A stretch of DNA of 9,236 nucleotides, from NCBI GenBank assembly GCA_021809235.1, contig JAKBAG010000110.1, positions 1 through 9,236 on the forward strand, written 5' to 3'. The position numbers and the translations under genes are program-made. The notes beneath the pieces were generated by a model that was given only the letters and a program-made list of their open reading frames with translations, was not told the origin of the DNA and did no database searches. Positions 4,964-9,236 of the stretch are shown here, one piece after another. The number at the start of each line of letters is the position of its first letter. The first letter of the stretch is position 1. The stretch is from Acidobacteriota bacterium (GTDB taxonomy: Bacteria; Acidobacteriota; Terriglobia; Terriglobales; Acidobacteriaceae).

Positions 4964-5902
4964 ATGCGGAGGTTACCTCATGTGCCGGTTCTTTATCAGC
5001 AGGTGATGGAGTTTCTTGCTCCGCGTCCCGGCGGCGTGTATGTCGATTGCACGCTGGGTTTTGCCGGGCATGCCTGTGGGGTGGCGCGATGCCTGGGTGC
5101 AGAAGGGCATTTGATTGGTATGGATCGCGACCCGCAGGCACTGGAGATGGCGCGGAAGCGGCTGGATGAGTTGGCTGAAGAACTGGGGGAAGCCATGCCG
5201 AAGGTGACCCTGCATGGGGAGGCTTTCAGTCGAGTGGGTGAATTGCTGGCGGGGATGCAAGTGGATGGGATCCTGGCAGATTTTGGCGTCAGCAGCATGC
5301 AGTTGGATCAGCCGGAGCGAGGCTTCAGTTTTCAGGCGGACGGGCCGCTGGATATGCGTCAGGATACGCGCCAGTTGCTAACCGCCGAACAGGTGGTGAA
5401 TGAGATGGACGAGAAACAGCTCGCCAATCTTATTTACGAATACGGAGAAGAGAGGAGGTCGTGGAGAATCGCCAGAGCAATTGTCAGGGCGCGTCCGATT
5501 ACCAGTACTGGCCATTTGGCAAGGGTGGTGGCCGGAAGCGCCCAGGCAGTTTCCAAGGAGCGAATTCATCCAGCGACCCGCACCTTTCAGGCGCTTCGTA
5601 TCTATGTGAATCGTGAGCTGGAAGAGATGGAGACCCTGCTGAAGGCGGCACCGAAGCTGCTGAAGCCCGGCGGACGGATGGTGGCCATCAGCTTTCACTC
5701 GCTGGAAGACAGGATTGTGAAGGATGCCTTTCGCGAAGGCGCGGCGGCGGGCATCTGGGATGTGTTGACGAAGAAGCCGGTGACGGCTGAGCAAGAGGAA
5801 ATGGCGCGGAATCCGCGAGCGCGGAGTGCAAAGTTGAGGGCTGCAGTTCGGGGAGAATCCGGGCAGCGGCAGAAGAAGAAATGGAGCCGGGAGGCAAGCT
5901 AA
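4964..5902 (+). CDS. rsmH: 16S rRNA (cytosine(1402)-N(4))-methyltransferase RsmH
   Basis: S-adenosylmethionine-dependent enzyme (formerly MraW) that adds the N4-methyl group to C1402 of 16S rRNA, fine-tuning the decoding site of the 30S subunit. 312 residues, normal for the family. Seen: HVPVL at 6-10, SAM-binding loop DCTLGFAGHA at 28-37, GMDRDPQAL at 52-60, ADFGVSSMQLDQPERGFSF at 105-123 with DGPLDMR, YGEERRSWRIARAIV at 160-174, IHPATRTFQALRIYVNREL at 201-219, ISFHSLEDRIVK at 242-253, and the C-terminal NPRARSAKLRA at 283-293. The SAM loop deviates from the common GxGGHS pattern (here GFAGHA). It shares the TAATG overlap (stop 5900-5902, next ATG 5902) with ftsL, suggesting coupled translation. 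Confidence 0.97.
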   Translation: MRRLPHVPVLYQQVMEFLAPRPGGVYVDCTLGFAGHACGVARCLGAEGHLIGMDRDPQALEMARKRLDELAEELGEAMPKVTLHGEAFSRVGELLAGMQVDGILADFGVSSMQLDQPERGFSFQADGPLDMRQDTRQLLTAEQVVNEMDEKQLANLIYEYGEERRSWRIARAIVRARPITSTGHLARVVAGSAQAVSKERIHPATRTFQALRIYVNRELEEMETLLKAAPKLLKPGGRMVAISFHSLEDRIVKDAFREGAAAGIWDVLTKKPVTAEQEEMARNPRARSAKLRAAVRGESGQRQKKKWSREAS

Positions 5903-6414
5903 TGGCGAGCTATGTGGCAGAGTATTTTGGCGCCGGACGAAGCACCCCCCGGCAGATTGAAGAGCACAACGCGCGTCTGTTTGCGGCGCAGCAGCGGCTG
6001 CGTCGAGGCCCGACCATCGAAGTCTTTTTTCCGCGTCGCATTGACAATTCGCGGCTGGTAAAGGCTCCAGACATGGCACGGCTGCGCGAGATGCGGTTGT
6101 TTACGGCAGCCTGTGTGGTGTTTTTCACGTTGGTGATGATCTACGGATGGCAGCATTTCAGCTCGATTGAACTGGGCTATCGCGTGGAGGCCAAGCGGCA
6201 GCAACTGGAACAGCTGCGGGAACAAAATCGGCAGCTACGCCTGGCGGATGCGGAGCTGACGCAGCCCCAAAGGATTGACGCGCTGGCGCATGAGATGGGG
6301 ATGGATGTGGTGCGACCCGACCAGGTGGTGCGCGTTGGGGACACGATTGCAGCTTCGGCTCCGGTGATGGCACAGAGCCAGGCCCCGGCAGTGCCGATGG
6401 CGGGTGGTCGCTGA
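5902..6414 (+). CDS. ftsL: FtsL-like cell division protein
   Basis: Bitopic inner-membrane protein of 170 residues that in other bacteria forms the FtsQLB complex and helps activate septal peptidoglycan synthesis by FtsW-FtsI. Seen: a basic cytoplasmic N-terminus (1-65), one membrane helix at about 66-84, then a periplasmic coiled coil at about 88-118 rich in Gln, Leu, Glu and Arg. After it comes ELTQPQRIDALAHEMGMDVVRPDQVV (119-143, written here as one family-typical block: P-x-R-I-x-x-x-A-x-x-x-G-M), and an Ala/Pro-rich tail. Sequence similarity in this family is low, so identity rests on topology, the P-RI--LA--MGM motif and position between rsmH and ftsI. The ATG at 5902 overlaps the rsmH stop and has GGAGG 7 bases upstream; an in-frame ATG at 5881 lacks one. 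Confidence 0.85.
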   Translation: MASYVAEYFGAGRSTPRQIEEHNARLFAAQQRLRRGPTIEVFFPRRIDNSRLVKAPDMARLREMRLFTAACVVFFTLVMIYGWQHFSSIELGYRVEAKRQQLEQLREQNRQLRLADAELTQPQRIDALAHEMGMDVVRPDQVVRVGDTIAASAPVMAQSQAPAVPMAGGR

Positions 6415-6423
6415 GCCTGCGGC

Positions 6424-6528
6424 ATGTGTTCTGCCGAAGCGGGGAGCGGCGGAACTGGAATCGAAGATTCACCCTGTAACAGCGATTTCGTAACCGATCT
6501 GGAGACGAGTTTCGAGCGGAGCAGCTGA
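6424..6528 (+). CDS. Possible 34-codon small reading frame between ftsL and ftsI
   Basis: An ATG-started frame fills nearly the whole ftsL-ftsI gap: it begins 9 bases after the ftsL stop and its TGA ends one base before the ftsI GTG. The product would be an acidic, Ser/Gly-rich 34-residue peptide with two Cys (M-C-S-A-E-A-G-S-G-G, then T-G-I-E-D-S-P-C) and no membrane segment. No good ribosome binding site precedes it and codon choice is not decisive. It may be chance, or translation through it could couple ftsI to ftsL. Confidence 0.2.
   Translation: MCSAEAGSGGTGIEDSPCNSDFVTDLETSFERSS
6428..6470 (+). promoter_or_regulatory. Two tandem hairpins in the ftsL-ftsI gap
   Basis: The first hairpin pairs GTTCTGCCG (6428-6436) with CGGCGGAAC (6447-6455), 9 bp including one G-T pair, loop 10. 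The second pairs GAATC (6458-6462) with GATTC (6466-6470), loop GAA. No T-run follows either, so they are not intrinsic terminators. They could be RNA processing or stability signals within the dcw transcript. Confidence 0.4.
6518..6521 (+). promoter_or_regulatory. Ribosome binding site deciding the GTG start of ftsI
   Basis: GGAG lies 8 bases before the GTG at 6530. The frame opens only at 6494 (after a TAA at 6491-6493), and the alternative ATG at 6584 has no comparable site, so the GTG is preferred. Confidence 0.6.
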
Positions 6529-6529
6529 A

Positions 6530-8803
6530 GTGCCGGAGACCAACCCACGCGCAACCCGCAGTCAGAATATCCGGCGAGCTGCGATGCCGCTGCTGCGCAA
6601 GCGCTACTGGCTGATCAGTCTGGGCATGCTGGTGTGGGCGGGACTGATTTTTGTTCGGCTGTTTCAGCTCCAGATTGTGCGGCATCGCGAGTTTGAAGAG
6701 CGTGCCGAGCGGCAGCAGCAGCACACCTTTGAGGTTGCTCCGCGACGAGGCGTTCTCTATGATCGCAATCTGCATGAGCTGGCAACGACGGTGCTCAGTG
6801 ATTCCATTTATGCCGTACCGTCTGAACTGACGAACAAGCGTGCGGTGGTGCAGCAACTGGCTGCAATCGTGCATACGGATCCGGAAGACAATTACACCTC
6901 AGTCCAGCAGATGATGGCCCGTGTGAATGCCTCGCGTGGGTTTGCCTGGATTGCCCGGCGCTTACCGGCAAATCTTTCGGCCCGCGTACGCGCTTTGAAT
7001 CTGAAGGGCATTTATGTCCAGAAGGAGTTTCAGCGGTTCTATCCGGACAACCAGATGGCTGCGCAGGTGCTGGGCTACGTGGGGGTGGATGACAACGGAC
7101 TGGGAGGTCTGGAGCAGAAGTACAACAGTGGTCTGCATGGGCAGCCTGGAAGGATGTATGCCGCACTGGATGCGCGTCGGCGTGTGCTGGGATCCACGGT
7201 GAAGGCACCGGATCCGGGTGAAAATCTGATGCTGACCATCGATGAGAATATCCAGTACATTGCCGAGAGGGCGCTGGATGGTGCCATGGCGCGCACCCAC
7301 GCCGACAATGGAACGATCGTCATTCAAGACGTACATACGGGACAGATTCTAGCCCTGGCAATCCGGCCCACATTCAACCCGAATGATTTCCGGCATGCCA
7401 CGCCGGCTCTGCTGCGTGACCATGCGGTGAGTGATGTGTATGAGCCGGGCTCCACCTTCAAGCTGGTGGCGTATTCGGCGGCTATGGATCAGAAGGTTGC
7501 CACGCCCGATGACATCATCGATTGCCAGGGTGGGCAGATGACACTGGCTGGCCGTGTGATTCACGATGACAAATCCGATCACTACGGGAAGATTCCTGTT
7601 CGCGAGGCGCTGGAGCACTCCAGCGATGTAGCTGCAGTGAAGCTGGCGCTCAAGGTTGGGCAGGATCGTTTTTACCAGTACATTCGCGCCTTTGGATTCG
7701 GGCAGCGATCCGGCGTGGAACTGCCGGGCGAGACGCGCGGTTTGCTTCGCCCTGTGAACAAGTGGGGGCCGTCGTCGATTGGATCGATTGCCATGGGGCA
7801 GGAGGTGGCCGTGACTCCGGTGCAGCTGGTGACGATGGTGTCCACCATTGCCAATGGCGGGGTCTATCTTCCGCCGCATATCGTACTGCAGGCTCACACG
7901 GGTGAGACCGGTGATCCGGAGAGCGGATTGAGCCAGCATCCGGTACATGCAGGAGAAGAGTTGCCAAATCCGCTACCAGCTGGTGCTCATCGCGTGATTT
8001 CGACATTGGCAGCAGCGCAGATGCGCAGCATGATGCAGGATGTGGTGCTCTATGGAACCGGACGTCCAGCGGAGCTGAATGGCTATACGGCAGGGGGCAA
8101 AACGGGAACGGCGCAGAAGATTGATCCGGCAACGCATCGCTATTCCAAGACGATGCATATTGCATCCTTTGCTGGAATTGCTCCGGTGAACTCCCCGGTG
8201 ATCGCGATGGCAATTGTGCTGGATGATCCGCGAGGCGCCTATTATGGCACCGCGGTGGCGGCACCGGTTTTTAGCGAGGTTGCGCAGCAGGTGCTTGAGT
8301 ATCTGAACGTACCTCATGACGCTCCGGTCCACCCTGTGCGGTCTGCGCCCCTGGTTGCGCGCGATCTGGAGCAGGATCACGAACAGACGGGCGATGCCTC
8401 TGCCTTGTTGCAGGCAATGCAGGATCTGCCGGCCGATGATCCGTTGCGCCAGGCGGTCTCTGCTTCCGGACATCTGCCGACAACCGCCGATGAGGCAAAG
8501 CTGGGAAGCGAATCCTCGACAGACAAAGGCCACAACACCGGAAGTGCGACGGCAGCCGACCTGACGCAGACAACACCAGCATTGCAGCCGCAGTCTGGCA
8601 CGAACCTTGCCGTGATGCATACTGGTGCGATGGTGGAGACGCCGTCGTTTGTGGGAATGTCCATGCGAAATGCAGTGGTGCGTGCCGCGCAGGCCGGGCT
8701 TGTGTTGCATGTGGACGGGCGAGGAATTGCGCGGACACAGGAGCCAGCTGCAGGAACGCGTCTGGATGCAGGCAGTCCTGTCACCGTACATTTTGCGCCG
8801 TAA
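6530..8803 (+). CDS. ftsI: FtsI-type penicillin-binding protein with C-terminal PASTA domain
   Basis: Class B penicillin-binding protein (PBP3/SpoVD type), the transpeptidase that crosslinks septal peptidoglycan with FtsW. 757 residues, longer than E. coli FtsI (588). Seen in order: short basic cytoplasmic N-terminus, membrane anchor at about 26-46, PBP dimerisation domain from about 65 with PRRGVLYDRN at 71-80, and transpeptidase domain at about 255-592. Active-site motifs are STFK (308-311, nucleophile Ser308), SSD (364-366) where SxN is usual, and KTG (524-526). GVELPGE and GSIAMGQEVAVTPVQL are also typical. Then follows an Ala/Asp/Gln/Ser/Thr-rich linker (about 595-700) and one PASTA domain (about 704-757: PSFVGMSMRNAVVRA, AGLVL, then G-RLDAGSPVTVHF). 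PASTA domains are associated with muropeptide or beta-lactam binding and septal localisation. GTG start; 115 bases after ftsL and 20 before murE. Confidence 0.95.
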   Translation: MPETNPRATRSQNIRRAAMPLLRKRYWLISLGMLVWAGLIFVRLFQLQIVRHREFEERAERQQQHTFEVAPRRGVLYDRNLHELATTVLSDSIYAVPSELTNKRAVVQQLAAIVHTDPEDNYTSVQQMMARVNASRGFAWIARRLPANLSARVRALNLKGIYVQKEFQRFYPDNQMAAQVLGYVGVDDNGLGGLEQKYNSGLHGQPGRMYAALDARRRVLGSTVKAPDPGENLMLTIDENIQYIAERALDGAMARTHADNGTIVIQDVHTGQILALAIRPTFNPNDFRHATPALLRDHAVSDVYEPGSTFKLVAYSAAMDQKVATPDDIIDCQGGQMTLAGRVIHDDKSDHYGKIPVREALEHSSDVAAVKLALKVGQDRFYQYIRAFGFGQRSGVELPGETRGLLRPVNKWGPSSIGSIAMGQEVAVTPVQLVTMVSTIANGGVYLPPHIVLQAHTGETGDPESGLSQHPVHAGEELPNPLPAGAHRVISTLAAAQMRSMMQDVVLYGTGRPAELNGYTAGGKTGTAQKIDPATHRYSKTMHIASFAGIAPVNSPVIAMAIVLDDPRGAYYGTAVAAPVFSEVAQQVLEYLNVPHDAPVHPVRSAPLVARDLEQDHEQTGDASALLQAMQDLPADDPLRQAVSASGHLPTTADEAKLGSESSTDKGHNTGSATAADLTQTTPALQPQSGTNLAVMHTGAMVETPSFVGMSMRNAVVRAAQAGLVLHVDGRGIARTQEPAAGTRLDAGSPVTVHFAP

Positions 8804-8823
8804 ACTGGAACAGCGGAGTGAGC

Positions 8824-9236
8824 ATGCAGAAGCCATCGACAAACTGGAGCAAGATCGCGGTGGCGGTAACGGCGCGGAATCGGCATGATGCGGCAGTGGT
8901 GTCGCCAAGCGGGAAGGTCAATCCCAGAATTCTGGGGGTGGAGTACGATTCGCGCCGAGTGCAGCCTGGGTCGTTATTCGTGGCCATGCGCGGCGGCACC
9001 ACTGACGGTAACCGATATCTCCATGCGGCGTTGCAGGCGGGCGCGGTTGCCATTATCACGGATTCCCCTGCTGCTTTTGACGAACTGGCACGGTCGGCAT
9101 CCCATATCCCCACGCTGCTGGTGGAGCATGGGAGAACGGCACTGGCACAGGCGGCGGCGGAATTCTTCGGGCATCCTGAGAATTCGCTACGGGCAACCGG
9201 AGTGACCGGTACAAACGGAAAGACCACCACATCCCC
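8824..9236 (+). CDS. murE: MurE, UDP-MurNAc-tripeptide synthetase, N-terminal 137 codons, cut by window edge
   Basis: Cytoplasmic ATP-dependent Mur ligase that adds the third residue (usually meso-diaminopimelate in Gram-negative bacteria) to UDP-MurNAc-L-Ala-D-Glu. Seen: the UDP-binding N-terminal domain with GVEYDSRRVQPGSLFVAMRG at 38-57, TDGNRYLHAALQAGAVAII at 60-78, FFGHPE at 114-119, and the P-loop GVTGTNGKTTTS at 126-137, where the window ends. The SRxVxPGxLFvAxrG and GTNGKTT patterns distinguish MurE from MurF, MurC and MurD. The third-residue specificity motif (DNPR for diaminopimelate) lies beyond the window. The ATG at 8824 has GGAG 5 bases upstream and is 20 bases after the ftsI stop, so it is co-transcribed with it. 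Confidence 0.95.
   Translation, partial: MQKPSTNWSKIAVAVTARNRHDAAVVSPSGKVNPRILGVEYDSRRVQPGSLFVAMRGGTTDGNRYLHAALQAGAVAIITDSPAAFDELARSASHIPTLLVEHGRTALAQAAAEFFGHPENSLRATGVTGTNGKTTTS

Noticed and set aside
7973..8908. 311-codon minus-strand frame across the end of ftsI and start of murE
   Set aside because: Antisense to two genes with complete family motifs. Its translation is rich in Cys, His and Arg, as expected for the shadow of GC-rich coding DNA.
1..9236. Mobile element, defence system or biosynthetic cluster
   Set aside because: No transposase, integrase, terminal repeats, tRNA, nuclease, toxin-antitoxin or synthase genes were found. The right half is a conserved cell-division cluster and the left half consists of separate ordinary genes.

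Overview
The window looks like a chromosomal segment of a Gram-negative, moderately GC-rich bacterium. The best taxonomic guess is an acidobacterium of the Terriglobia (subdivision 1) type. This is inferred, not proven. The grounds are the order mraZ-rsmH-ftsL-ftsI-murE, an FtsI with a C-terminal PASTA domain, a small outer-membrane beta-barrel protein, and accessory genes (SRPBCC, fasciclin, DUF2127, ketoglutarate-semialdehyde dehydrogenase) that I associate with that group. No RNA gene, insertion sequence, phage gene, CRISPR array or toxin-antitoxin pair was seen.

Left part (1-4134), accessory housekeeping genes, mostly single transcription units: the first 300 codons of a 2,5-dioxovalerate (alpha-ketoglutarate semialdehyde) dehydrogenase on the minus strand, cut by the window edge; a divergent gene for a secreted beta-barrel protein (1260-1859); a good hairpin terminator between it and a convergent SRPBCC-domain gene (1949-2521); a second terminator; a secreted fasciclin-domain protein (2673-3242, minus); and a divergent four-helix DUF2127 membrane protein (3610-4134) with a TTG start.

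Right part (4135-9236), the start of the division and cell wall (dcw) cluster, all on the plus strand: a 328-base regulatory region with four direct repeats of the MraZ-box type in exact 10-bp register, then mraZ, rsmH, ftsL, ftsI and the start of murE. MraZ probably represses its own operon through these repeats. RsmH methylates 16S rRNA, FtsL and FtsI belong to the septal peptidoglycan machine, and MurE adds the third amino acid of the peptidoglycan stem peptide. The genes are tightly packed (TAATG overlap of rsmH and ftsL; 20-21 base gaps elsewhere), except for a 115-base ftsL-ftsI gap that holds two hairpins and a possible 34-codon reading frame.

I do not see a convincing undescribed system. 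The points most worth checking are the MraZ-box array, the SxD (instead of SxN) active-site motif and PASTA tail of FtsI, the ftsL-ftsI gap, and alternative hairpins upstream of the fasciclin gene.
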